Positions 16,245 through 23,949 of a DNA stretch of 55,266 nt are shown here, piece by piece. The notes under the pieces were generated by a model that worked only from the letters and a program-made list of their open reading frames with translations, made no database searches and had not been told where the DNA came from. The DNA is from Mycobacterium sp. 1245805.9 (GTDB lineage: Bacteria; Actinomycetota; Actinomycetes; Mycobacteriales; Mycobacteriaceae). Location: assembly GCF_001672915.1 (NCBI RefSeq), contig NZ_LZKR01000062.1, forward strand, positions 1 to 55,266, in the 5' to 3' direction. The number at the start of each line of letters is the position of its first letter. Position 1 is the stretch's first letter. The position numbers were made by a program, and so were the translations under genes.

Positions 16245-18799
16245 TACGGATCCTTCCATATGAGCGGCGTGCCCTCCGGAATCGGCACATTGTTGAATAT
16301 TTCGGCCTGCAGCGATTCTAGTTCTTCTCTGCGTTGCAGCGAGGTCGTGGGCAACCGTTGCTCTTCATACAAAAGATGCGTTTCTTCGGCGGCCGACAGA
16401 CTGTCAGCCGTGTGGATTTGCACTTCGAACTTCAGGCCATCAGGCGTCTGAAACGCAAGGTTTCGCCCTCGATATACGTCGGGCACATTCCACCCGCCAG
16501 GATCCTTCTCCAAAGTAAACCCGCGCTCTTCCAAGGCTTCGATTATGCGGTCGCCGTAGCGCCAATAGCCTTGATCCGGAACTACTGCAGTATATCGAAC
16601 GGAATCCCTAAGAGCATTTTCTGTAGCTTCGATCGTCTCGAAATTGGAAGGCGAAACGTCTGACAATTCGCCATCCAGTTTGCGCGCAAGCGAGTCGATC
16701 TGCTTCAGCCGCGATTCGAACCGTTCTAAGTGTCCTCCAGTATCGCGAACAGCATCAACCACGGCCCGTGAAATCTCCGGCTCGGCTATGGAGGCACGGT
16801 CAAACACTCTTTGCGCGGCCTCCATCGCTACTTCGCTCGGACGGTAGTCGCCCCCCGTCGGATGCGACCCGTGCGAGCCGCCCCCATCACTGGGCGGATC
16901 GTGATCACCGCTGTGGTGATCGGCGCGATCTCCGTGGTGGCCATGATGCTCGCCATCAGGCGGATGGTGTGGTTTGGATGGGTGAATGCCAGGTTGTCCG
17001 TCTTGGGGCACCCCGCCGTGAGGCGCCGGAGTTTCCGCCGGGACGCCGCCTGGCGAGGTGGGGGCCGGCAGGTGCGGGGCTGCTTCAGTCGGCGGAGCCA
17101 TCGGTGCGGATGTTGGCGGGTGCGCCGCACTGGGAACTGGTTCGGCTGGCTCGCCCACGGGTGAGGTCGGAACATGAACGGGCTCAGGCGGTTTCGAGTG
17201 GGCGAGCGGTGCTTGTTCTGCCGGCGCGGACACCGGCGGCTTGCCCGGGGACTCCGGTGGGATCGCGACAGGTTTGGGCGGCTCCCCGGCGGGGGGCTTC
17301 TCGACGATCGGCGGCTTGGATTCCGTCGGGCTGTGCGGCAGTGGGCCATTGGCGGGCCCTGGCGCCGGCTTGGGCGCGGGTGCGGGGTTTCCCGATTCCG
17401 GCGGCCTGGGTGCAGGCGGTGGCTCGACCGGCGGCTTCGGCGGCTCGAACGACGGCGGTTTGGGAAGCTCCGGCGGCGGCTTCAAACCCCTGAGCGCATC
17501 GGCGGCGGTGCGGCCCATCTTGCCCAGCTTTGAGAGTGGGCCGCCCGGTAGGGCCAGCGTGACGACGTCGAATACAGATCTGCCGGCGGCCTCGGCTGGG
17601 TTCTTGCTCCACTCGTCCCAGTGAGCGAGGCCCTTGCCGAGCTGTTTCCACGACTCCCCGACGCTGGGTGCGTGTTCGCCGCCGAGACCGACGAGCGGCA
17701 GGGCGCCCTTGAACTCACTGGCCATGTCCCTGCCGTAACCGATCGGGTCGAACATCATCCGGAAGGTGCTGATGTCCCAGATGCCCTTGAGCATTCCGCC
17801 GGCTTCCGACCATGCGCCCTTGGCGTACTGCCCGACTTGGTTGACGGCCCGCCCCACATCCGTGCCGTGCAGGAACTGATCCCACTCCCGCGCGGCGTGG
17901 CGGCCCATGTCGGTGACGATCGTGGTGGCCGCCGCCAACGTGGAAGCGATCTCGGAGCGCAGCGCGCTGGCCTCGGCGCCGAAGTCGTCGACCACCGTGC
18001 GAATGTCGTTGGCGATCTTCCGGATCTCGTCCTCGTCTTCGTCGGTCAGAAATTCCCAGACCTCTTTGATTCCGGTCAACGGGTCGCAGATGCGGGCCAA
18101 CAGATCCAGGATCGCCGCGTGTACCTGGTCGACTTTCGCCGCATAGCTGTTGAGCTGGGCCGCGATCTGCTGACACTGCTGCACGACGCTGGTGGTGCTG
18201 CTGAAGGCGTCGGTGAACGCGCGATCGATGGCCGCGCCTTCCGGGATCTGTTGGGCGCGAATCGCTCCCATCGGACCGCCCGTCCCCAGGATTTCGGCGA
18301 GCGCGAATCGTGTGCCCGCCGCGCTCCACGCCGCGGCGGCGGCGCGCAATTTCGCCGAATCCCCGGTCGGCCAGATCATCCCGATGTATGGGGCCACCCA
18401 CCCCCAGCCCGCGGGGGCACCGGTGCCGTGCCCGACCGATGACGGCGCAGAGCCGGCCGCCATCGGCTCCGTCACCGCCGGCGTGGGAAGCGGACCGCCA
18501 CCGCCGGCGACATTGGACATCGCTTCGGCCACGGAGTAGTTGTGCGCGGACATCCGCACGCCGTCGCCGAGGCTGCATAAGCCGTTTCGGGTGGCGACCA
18601 TCGCCTCGATGAGCTTGGCCGCCGAACCGTCATAGCTGTGGCCAAGCCTTGCCCCGACGGGGTCGTCGCCGGCCATCCCGGCGCACCCCGACAGCGCCGC
18701 GGTCAGGGTGGAGATCACCGAGCCCAAACCCTCGCCGGCGGTGACCACCTCGGCGCCCGCGCTGTCGAGGGCCGCGGGGTCGACTGCCAGCGGCGCCAT
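16244..18799 (-). CDS. cpnT: CpnT-like exported polymorphic toxin with RelA/SpoT-type C-terminal domain
   Basis: In this 851-aa protein, residues 1-~440 match the N-terminal chassis of M. tuberculosis CpnT as I remember it (MAPLAVDPAALDSAG, LGDGVRMSAHNYS, ICDPLTGIKEVWEFLTDEDEDEI). Residues 441-651 are a Pro-rich linker with nine His in 611-633. Residues 652-851 are not the TNT NAD-glycohydrolase. They show R697-x-K699-x3-S703-x3-K707, D732 (RDSVRYT) and FEVQIHT with E792 and Q794, then HLLYEE. This is the layout of RelA/SpoT pyrophosphokinases (RxKxxxSIxxK, catalytic Asp, E-x-Q-I-R-T). The esxE stop is 3 nt upstream, and the immunity gene overlaps the stop. The warhead assignment is by motif, and activity is inferred. 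Confidence 0.85.
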   Translation of the reverse strand: MAPLAVDPAALDSAGAEVVTAGEGLGSVISTLTAALSGCAGMAGDDPVGARLGHSYDGSAAKLIEAMVATRNGLCSLGDGVRMSAHNYSVAEAMSNVAGGGGPLPTPAVTEPMAAGSAPSSVGHGTGAPAGWGWVAPYIGMIWPTGDSAKLRAAAAAWSAAGTRFALAEILGTGGPMGAIRAQQIPEGAAIDRAFTDAFSSTTSVVQQCQQIAAQLNSYAAKVDQVHAAILDLLARICDPLTGIKEVWEFLTDEDEDEIRKIANDIRTVVDDFGAEASALRSEIASTLAAATTIVTDMGRHAAREWDQFLHGTDVGRAVNQVGQYAKGAWSEAGGMLKGIWDISTFRMMFDPIGYGRDMASEFKGALPLVGLGGEHAPSVGESWKQLGKGLAHWDEWSKNPAEAAGRSVFDVVTLALPGGPLSKLGKMGRTAADALRGLKPPPELPKPPSFEPPKPPVEPPPAPRPPESGNPAPAPKPAPGPANGPLPHSPTESKPPIVEKPPAGEPPKPVAIPPESPGKPPVSAPAEQAPLAHSKPPEPVHVPTSPVGEPAEPVPSAAHPPTSAPMAPPTEAAPHLPAPTSPGGVPAETPAPHGGVPQDGQPGIHPSKPHHPPDGEHHGHHGDRADHHSGDHDPPSDGGGSHGSHPTGGDYRPSEVAMEAAQRVFDRASIAEPEISRAVVDAVRDTGGHLERFESRLKQIDSLARKLDGELSDVSPSNFETIEATENALRDSVRYTAVVPDQGYWRYGDRIIEALEERGFTLEKDPGGWNVPDVYRGRNLAFQTPDGLKFEVQIHTADSLSAAEETHLLYEEQRLPTTSLQRREELESLQAEIFNNVPIPEGTPLIWKDP

Positions 18800-18802
18800 C
18801 GC

Positions 18803-19075
18803 CTAGGACCACATAGACAGGTTCTGTGCCATGGCGCCGGTGTAGTTGCGGTGGGCGGTCTCCCCAGCCGCGCGCAGCTGACCCAGCGCCTCACGCATCA
18901 TTGCCTCGCCGCGGGCCCAATGCTGATGGGCCTCGGCGTGAGCCGCCGCGCCTTCCCCGGTCCAGGCCGCGTGCAAACGCTTTGCCCGCGAATCGATTTC
19001 GGCGAGCATCTCTTCGGCCTGGCGCTGAAATTCGGTCATCCGCTGGACCGCGTCGGCCAACGCTTCGGGATCCAC
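18803..19075 (-). CDS. esxE: EsxE-like WXG100 protein
   Basis: This 90-aa helical hairpin protein has the WTG turn in RLHAAWTGEGAAAHAEA and ends GAMAQNLSMWS, near-identical in layout to M. tuberculosis EsxE. GTG 19075 (VDPEALADAV) gives the same length as EsxE. GTG 19093 would add six residues and overlap the esxF stop. EsxE and EsxF form a heterodimer needed for CpnT export and, as reported, make membrane pores. It sits between esxF and the toxin gene, 3 nt before the latter. Confidence 0.88.
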   Translation of the reverse strand: MDPEALADAVQRMTEFQRQAEEMLAEIDSRAKRLHAAWTGEGAAAHAEAHQHWARGEAMMREALGQLRAAGETAHRNYTGAMAQNLSMWS

Positions 19076-19085
19076 GCGGAACGCC

Positions 19086-19397
19086 TCAGCCACGGTAAAC
19101 CCCGCGCATCTCCTGGGCGCCCTTCGCCTCGTTCTGCTCGTAAACGCCGCCGGCCTGACCCACCAGGTGCGCCAATATTGCCAGGCCCGTGTGCACCTCG
19201 CTGGCGCCCTTGTGCCAGAGCTCCCATGCCGACCCGTACGCGGTCCCCGATGCCCCGCGCCAGCCGCCCAACATCTGACCCACCTGATCGTCAAGCTGCT
19301 CCAGCTGAGCCATCAGATGCTCGGCAGCGCCGCCAACGGAGGCGGCAAACTCCCGCATCACCATGGAATCGACGTGGAGCGTCCCCTCAGCGCCCAT
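19086..19397 (-). CDS. esxF: EsxF-like WXG100 protein
   Basis: This 103-aa protein has GQMLGGWRGASGTAYGSAWE with the WRG turn between two helices and the same length as EsxF of the cpnT locus. It is the probable partner of the EsxE-like protein for type VII (ESX) export of the toxin. It is the first gene of the five-gene island. ATG 19397 has no Shine-Dalgarno sequence. Instead a -35/-10 promoter ends 6 nt upstream, suggesting a leaderless transcript. Confidence 0.88.
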   Translation of the reverse strand: MGAEGTLHVDSMVMREFAASVGGAAEHLMAQLEQLDDQVGQMLGGWRGASGTAYGSAWELWHKGASEVHTGLAILAHLVGQAGGVYEQNEAKGAQEMRGVYRG

Positions 19398-19403
19398 ACC
19401 GGC

Positions 19404-19432
19404 ACGCTAGTGAATTTGGGGCGGTCCGACAA
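19404..19432 (-). promoter_or_regulatory. Leaderless promoter of the esxF-esxE-toxin operon
   Basis: On the reverse strand TTGTCG (19432-19427) and TAGCGT (19409-19404) are spaced by 17 nt. Six nt (GCCGGT) then separate the -10 from ATG 19397. This is good sigma-A-type geometry. Both boxes are embedded in AATTCAC/GTGAATT elements that could be operator sites. Confidence 0.55.
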
Positions 19433-19466
19433 TTCACCCGGAACGCTCGGCCCCACAATTCACTAG
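19407..19466. repeat. Three AATTCAC elements forming an inverted repeat between esxF and glutaredoxin genes
   Basis: CTAGTGAATTTGGGG (19407-19421) and CCCCACAATTCACTAG (19451-19466) are inverted copies differing by one inserted base. A third AATTCAC lies at 19431-19437. The outer copies abut the two divergent gene starts, and the middle one overlaps the esxF -35. The symmetry suggests a shared regulator or a duplicated promoter. Confidence 0.6.
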
Positions 19467-19467
19467 G

Positions 19468-19473
19468 CACACT
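19468..19473 (+). promoter_or_regulatory. Possible -10 box of the glutaredoxin-like gene
   Basis: CACACT followed by 7 nt and ATG 19481 resembles GACACT plus 7 nt before hemL (41314). Only the A2 and T6 of TAnnnT are present, so this is weak. TAGGCA at 19464-19469 is an alternative. Confidence 0.3.
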
Positions 19474-19480
19474 GGTGCCC

Positions 19481-19738
19481 ATGACCCGGCGACGTGTGGA
19501 GCTGCTGACCCGCGACGGCTGCACCATCTGCGCGAAGGTGCACGCGCGGCTGGAGGAACTGGCGGCCGAGCTGGGCTTCGAGCTGGCCGCGACCGACGTC
19601 GACGCCGCCGCGGCGGCGGGCAACCCGGCGTTGCGGGCGGAGTTCGGCGACCGGCTGCCGGTGATCCTGCTGGACGGGCGCGAGCACAGCTATTGGGAGG
19701 TCGACGAGCCCCGGTTGCGGGCCGATCTCGGTCGGTAG
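19481..19738 (+). CDS. Glutaredoxin-like thioredoxin-fold protein (Rv0508-like)
   Basis: This 85-aa protein has [23 protein letters not shown] with a CTIC redox motif at the start of helix 1, then [20 protein letters not shown] carrying the cis-Pro (LPV). It probably acts as a small thiol-disulphide oxidoreductase. It precedes hemA by 100 bp in the same direction. In M. tuberculosis the same gene also lies before hemA. ATG 19481 was chosen, with GTG 19475 as an alternative. Confidence 0.82.
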   Translation: MTRRRVELLTRDGCTICAKVHARLEELAAELGFELAATDVDAAAAAGNPALRAEFGDRLPVILLDGREHSYWEVDEPRLRADLGR

Positions 19739-19838
19739 CCACGCGACCATTCATTTGGTAGCCCAGCTGATTAACGTTTACCGTGGACACCAGTTCAGTT
19801 ACTGGAGGAAGCAAGGGAGCTGGCCAGGTGATGCTGCC

Positions 19839-21209
19839 GTGAGCGTCTTGCTCTTCGGGGTTTCGCACCGCAGTGCGCCGGTCTCCGTCCTGGAGCAACT
19901 AAGCATCGACGAAGCCGATCAGGTCAAGATCGTCGACCGGGTGTTGCAGTCGCCGCTGGTGACCGAGGCGATGGTGCTCTCGACCTGCAACCGCGTCGAG
20001 GTGTACGCCGTCGTCGACGCGTTCCACGGCGGGTTGGCGGTGGTCGGGCAGGTGCTGTCCGAACACTCCGGCATGTCGATGGGTGATCTGACCAAATACG
20101 CCTACGTCCGCTACAGCGAGGCCGCCGTCGAACACCTCTTTGCCGTGGCCAGCGGCCTGGATTCGGCCGTGATCGGCGAGCAGCAGGTGCTCGGCCAGGT
20201 GCGCCGCGCCTATGCCGCCGCCGAGGCCAACCGCACGGTCGGCCGGGTGCTGCACGAGCTGGCCCAGCGGGCGCTGTCGGTCGGCAAGCGAGTGCATTCC
20301 GAAACCGCCATCGACGCCGCCGGCGCCTCGGTGGTGTCGGTCGCGCTGGCCATGGCCGAACGCCGGCTCGGCGGGCTGGCGGGCAAGACCGCCGCGGTCA
20401 TCGGCGCCGGGGCGATGGGCGCGCTGTCCTCCGCCCACCTCACCCGGGCCGGCATCGACCGCGTCCTGGTGCTCAACCGGTCGGCATCGCGGGGGCAGCG
20501 GCTGGCCCGCAAGATCCGCGAGTCCGGGGTGCGCGCCGAGGCGCTGACCCTTGACCGGCTGGCCGACGCGATCGCGGACGCTGACGTCGTGGTCAGCTGC
20601 ACGGGCGCGGTCAGCCCCGTCGTCTCGCTGGCCGACGTGCACCACGCGCTGGCCACCGCCCGCCGCGACGAGACCAACCATCCGCTGGTGATCTGCGATC
20701 TGGGCATGCCCCGCGACGTCGACCCCGCGGTGGCCGGGCTGCCCGGCGTCTGGGTCGTCGACGTGGAACGCGTGCAACACGAGCCGTCGGCGCATGCCGC
20801 GGCCTCCGACGTCGACGCCGCGCGCCACATCGTGGCGGCCGAAGTCGCCAGCTACCTGGCCGGACAGCGGATGGCCGAGGTCACCCCGACCGTGACGGCG
20901 CTGCGCCAGCGGGCCGCCGACGTCGTCGAAGCCGAGCTGCTGCGCCTCGACAACCGGCTGCCCGGCCTGGAGAGCGCCCATCGCGAGGAGGTGGCCCGCA
21001 CCGTGCGGCGGGTGGTGGACAAGCTGCTGCACGCCCCGACCGTGCGGATCAAGCAGCTCGCCAGCGCGCCCGGCGGCGACAGCTACGCCGAGGCCCTGCG
21101 CGAACTCTTCGAACTCGACCAGACCGCTGTGGATGCCGTCGCCGCCGGCGAATTACCCGTGATGCCAAGCGATTTCGATGCCGGCATGCCGAAACAGTCC
21201 GCCGAGTAG
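19839..21209 (+). CDS. hemA: Glutamyl-tRNA reductase
   Basis: This 456-aa enzyme is the first committed step of C5-pathway tetrapyrrole synthesis and reduces Glu-tRNA to glutamate-1-semialdehyde. [14 protein letters not shown] carries the catalytic Cys. [18 protein letters not shown] substrate residues ([18 protein letters not shown]), the NADPH motif [11 protein letters not shown] and the C-terminal dimerisation helices ([23 protein letters not shown]) are all present. GTG 19839 ([11 protein letters not shown]) has AGGTG nine nt upstream. It leads hemA-hemC-hemD-hemB. Confidence 0.96.
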   Translation: MSVLLFGVSHRSAPVSVLEQLSIDEADQVKIVDRVLQSPLVTEAMVLSTCNRVEVYAVVDAFHGGLAVVGQVLSEHSGMSMGDLTKYAYVRYSEAAVEHLFAVASGLDSAVIGEQQVLGQVRRAYAAAEANRTVGRVLHELAQRALSVGKRVHSETAIDAAGASVVSVALAMAERRLGGLAGKTAAVIGAGAMGALSSAHLTRAGIDRVLVLNRSASRGQRLARKIRESGVRAEALTLDRLADAIADADVVVSCTGAVSPVVSLADVHHALATARRDETNHPLVICDLGMPRDVDPAVAGLPGVWVVDVERVQHEPSAHAAASDVDAARHIVAAEVASYLAGQRMAEVTPTVTALRQRAADVVEAELLRLDNRLPGLESAHREEVARTVRRVVDKLLHAPTVRIKQLASAPGGDSYAEALRELFELDQTAVDAVAAGELPVMPSDFDAGMPKQSAE

Positions 21210-21222
21210 CCGATTGGCGCAC

Positions 21223-22164
21223 GTGATCCGGATAGGCACCCGGGGCAGCCTGTTGGCCACCACCCAGGCCGGCGTCGTCAGGGACGCCTTGATCGCCAAC
21301 GGCCACCCCGCGGAACTGGTGACCATCACGACGGCGGGCGACCGGTCGTCGGCGCCGATCCAGAGCCTGGGTGTGGGGGCGTTCACCACCGCGCTGCGGG
21401 AGGCCATCGACGACGGCCGCGTCGACGCCGCGGTGCACTCGCACAAGGATTTGCCCACCGCCGACGACCCGAGGTTCACCATCGCGGCGATCCCCCCGCG
21501 CAACGACCCCCGCGACGCGCTCGTCGCCCGGGACGGGCTGGTGCTGGGGGAGTTGCCAGCGGGTTCGCTGGTGGGGACCTCGTCGCCGCGGCGGGCCGCA
21601 CAGCTTAGAGCATTGGGTCTCGGTTTGGAAATCCGCCCCCTACGAGGCAACCTAGATACCAGGTTGAACAGGGTAAGCAGTGGTGATCTTGACGCGATCG
21701 TGGTGGCCCGGGCCGGTCTCGCCCGGCTGGGCCGCCTCGACGATGTCACCGAGACGCTAGAGCCGGTGCAGATGTTGCCAGCACCGGCTCAGGGCGCGCT
21801 CGCCGTCGAATGCCGCGCTGGTGACGAACTGGCGGCGGTGCTGGCGGAGCTGGACGACGCCGACACGCGCGCGGCGGTCACCGCGGAGCGAGCCTTGCTG
21901 GCCGAACTGGAGGCGGGTTGCTCCGCACCGGTGGGCGCGATCGCCGAGGTGGTCGAGTCCATCGATGAGGACGGCCGGGTCTTCGAAGAGCTGTCGTTGC
22001 GTGGCTGTGTGGCCGCGCTGGACGGGTCGGATGTGATCCGGGCGTCCGGAGTCGGCACTCCCGGTCGGGCACGAGAGCTGGGGCTTTCGGTCGCCGCGGA
22101 GCTGTTCGAGCTGGGCGCGCGGGAGCTGATTGGGGGGGCGCAAGACCCCGCGCAAGGAAACTGA
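21223..22164 (+). CDS. hemC: Porphobilinogen deaminase (hydroxymethylbilane synthase)
   Basis: This 313-aa enzyme polymerises four porphobilinogens into hydroxymethylbilane. [60 protein letters not shown] and [16 protein letters not shown] with the dipyrromethane-cofactor Cys are all present. GTG 21223 begins the conserved MIRIGTRGS and lies 13 nt after the hemA stop. The longer frame from 21178 would overlap hemA. Confidence 0.96.
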   Translation: MIRIGTRGSLLATTQAGVVRDALIANGHPAELVTITTAGDRSSAPIQSLGVGAFTTALREAIDDGRVDAAVHSHKDLPTADDPRFTIAAIPPRNDPRDALVARDGLVLGELPAGSLVGTSSPRRAAQLRALGLGLEIRPLRGNLDTRLNRVSSGDLDAIVVARAGLARLGRLDDVTETLEPVQMLPAPAQGALAVECRAGDELAAVLAELDDADTRAAVTAERALLAELEAGCSAPVGAIAEVVESIDEDGRVFEELSLRGCVAALDGSDVIRASGVGTPGRARELGLSVAAELFELGARELIGGAQDPAQGN

Positions 22165-22186
22165 AGAGAGTCACTTGGGAGCGACA

Positions 22187-23860
22187 ATGACGACGCGAGG
22201 GCGTAAGCCGAGACCGGGCCACATCACGTTCGTGGGCTCGGGCCCCGGCGACCCGGGACTGTTAACGACGCGGGCCGCCTCGGTGCTGGCCAACGCCGCC
22301 CTGGTGTTCACCGACCCGGACGTGCCCGAGCCTGTGCTAGCGCTGATCGGAAAGGACCTGCCACCGGTCTCCGGCCCGGCGCCGGCGGGCCCGGCCGCCC
22401 CGGCCGCCGAAGGCGACAGCCACGGGGCCGGGGACGATCACGCCCAGGCGGCGCCCGCGGTGATTTCCGCCGGACCCGATGTCCGCCCGGCCCTGGGCGA
22501 GCCGGCGGAGGTGGCCAAGACGCTGGTCGCCGAGGCCCGCGCCGGCGTCGACGTGGTGCGGCTGGTGGCCGGCGACCCGCTGACGCTCGACGCCGTCATC
22601 ACCGAGGTGAACGCCGTCGCGCGCAGCCACCTGCACATCGAAATCGTGCCCGGCCTGGCCGCCACCAACGCCGTCCCCACCTACGCCGGCCTGCCGCTGG
22701 GCTCGTCGCACACCGTCGCCGACGTGCGCGGGGACGTCGACTGGGATGCGCTGGCCGCGGCTCCCGGCCCGCTGATCCTGCAGTCCACCGCTTCCCACCT
22801 GGCCGACGCGGCCCGCGCCCTGATCGACCATGAGCTGGCCGAGGCCACGCCCTGCGTGGTGACCGCGCAAGGCACCACCTGCCAGCAGCGTTCGGTCGAG
22901 ACCACGCTGAGTGGCCTGACCGATCCGGCCGTCCTGGGCGGCAGCGACCCGGCCGGCCCGCTGACCGGGCCACTCGTGGTGACCATCGGCAAGACGGTGG
23001 CCAGCCGGGCGAAGCTGAACTGGTGGGAAAGCCGCGCGCTGTACGGCTGGACCGTGCTGGTGCCCCGCACCAAGGACCAGGCCGGCGAGATGAGCGAGCG
23101 GCTGACCTCCTACGGCGCGCTGCCGGTCGAGGTGCCGACCATCGCCGTCGAGCCGCCGCGCAGCCCCGCCCAGATGGAACGGGCGGTCAAGGGCCTGGTC
23201 GACGGCCGCTTCCAGTGGGTGGTGTTCACCTCCACCAACGCGGTGCGTGCGGTGTGGGAGAAGTTCGGTGAGTTCGGCCTGGACGCCCGCGCGTTCTCCG
23301 GCGTGAAGATCGCCTGCGTCGGCGAGTCGACGGCCGACCGGGTGCGCGCCTTCGGGATCAGCCCCGAGCTGGTGCCGGCCGGTGAGCAGTCCTCGCTCGG
23401 TCTGCTCGACGACTTCCCGCCCTACGACAGCATTTTCGACCCGGTGAACCGTGTCCTGCTGCCGCGGGCCGACATCGCCACCGAGACGCTGGCCGAGGGC
23501 CTGCGCGAGCGCGGCTGGGAGATCGAGGACGTGACCGCGTACCGGACGGTGCGCGCCGCGCCGCCGCCCGCGGCCACCCGCGAAATGATCAAGACGGGCG
23601 GCTTCGACGCGGTGTGCTTCACGTCCAGCTCGACCGTGCGCAACCTGGTCGGCATCGCCGGCAAGCCACACGCGCGCACCATCATCGCCTGCATCGGGCC
23701 CAAGACGGCCGAGACCGCGGCCGAGTTCGGCCTGCGGGTCGACGTCCAGCCCGACACCGCCGCCGTCGGCCCCCTAGTCGACGCCCTGGCCGAACACGCC
23801 GCGCGGTTGCGCGCCGAGGGCGCGCTGCCTCCGCCGCGCAAGAAGAGCCGCAGGCGCTAA
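22187..23860 (+). CDS. hemD: Fused SUMT-like / uroporphyrinogen-III synthase
   Basis: This 557-aa fusion has an N-terminal half resembling uroporphyrinogen-III C-methyltransferase (FVGSGPGDPGLLTTRAA, DVVRLVAGDPLTLD, IEIVPGLAATNAVPTYAGLPL). A non-conserved Ala/Pro/Gly-rich insert lies near residues 60-95. The GDPFxFGRG site is replaced, so methyltransferase activity is doubtful. The C-terminal half from LYGWTVLVPRTKDQAGEMSERL is uroporphyrinogen-III synthase (HemD), which closes and inverts hydroxymethylbilane. ATG 22187 follows GGGAG and lies 22 nt after hemC. Confidence 0.92.
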   Translation: MTTRGRKPRPGHITFVGSGPGDPGLLTTRAASVLANAALVFTDPDVPEPVLALIGKDLPPVSGPAPAGPAAPAAEGDSHGAGDDHAQAAPAVISAGPDVRPALGEPAEVAKTLVAEARAGVDVVRLVAGDPLTLDAVITEVNAVARSHLHIEIVPGLAATNAVPTYAGLPLGSSHTVADVRGDVDWDALAAAPGPLILQSTASHLADAARALIDHELAEATPCVVTAQGTTCQQRSVETTLSGLTDPAVLGGSDPAGPLTGPLVVTIGKTVASRAKLNWWESRALYGWTVLVPRTKDQAGEMSERLTSYGALPVEVPTIAVEPPRSPAQMERAVKGLVDGRFQWVVFTSTNAVRAVWEKFGEFGLDARAFSGVKIACVGESTADRVRAFGISPELVPAGEQSSLGLLDDFPPYDSIFDPVNRVLLPRADIATETLAEGLRERGWEIEDVTAYRTVRAAPPPAATREMIKTGGFDAVCFTSSSTVRNLVGIAGKPHARTIIACIGPKTAETAAEFGLRVDVQPDTAAVGPLVDALAEHAARLRAEGALPPPRKKSRRR

Positions 23861-23949
23861 GTGAGCGCCAGACCCGCGAGCGTGCGTGTCTGTACGACGA
23901 CACGCCGTACGGGCTGGCATTCTGCGCACCCTCGCGGAAACGGACGACC

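Noticed and set aside
16768..17624. Forward frames across the Pro-rich toxin linker
   Set aside because: Low-complexity antisense of a Pro/His-rich repeat region.
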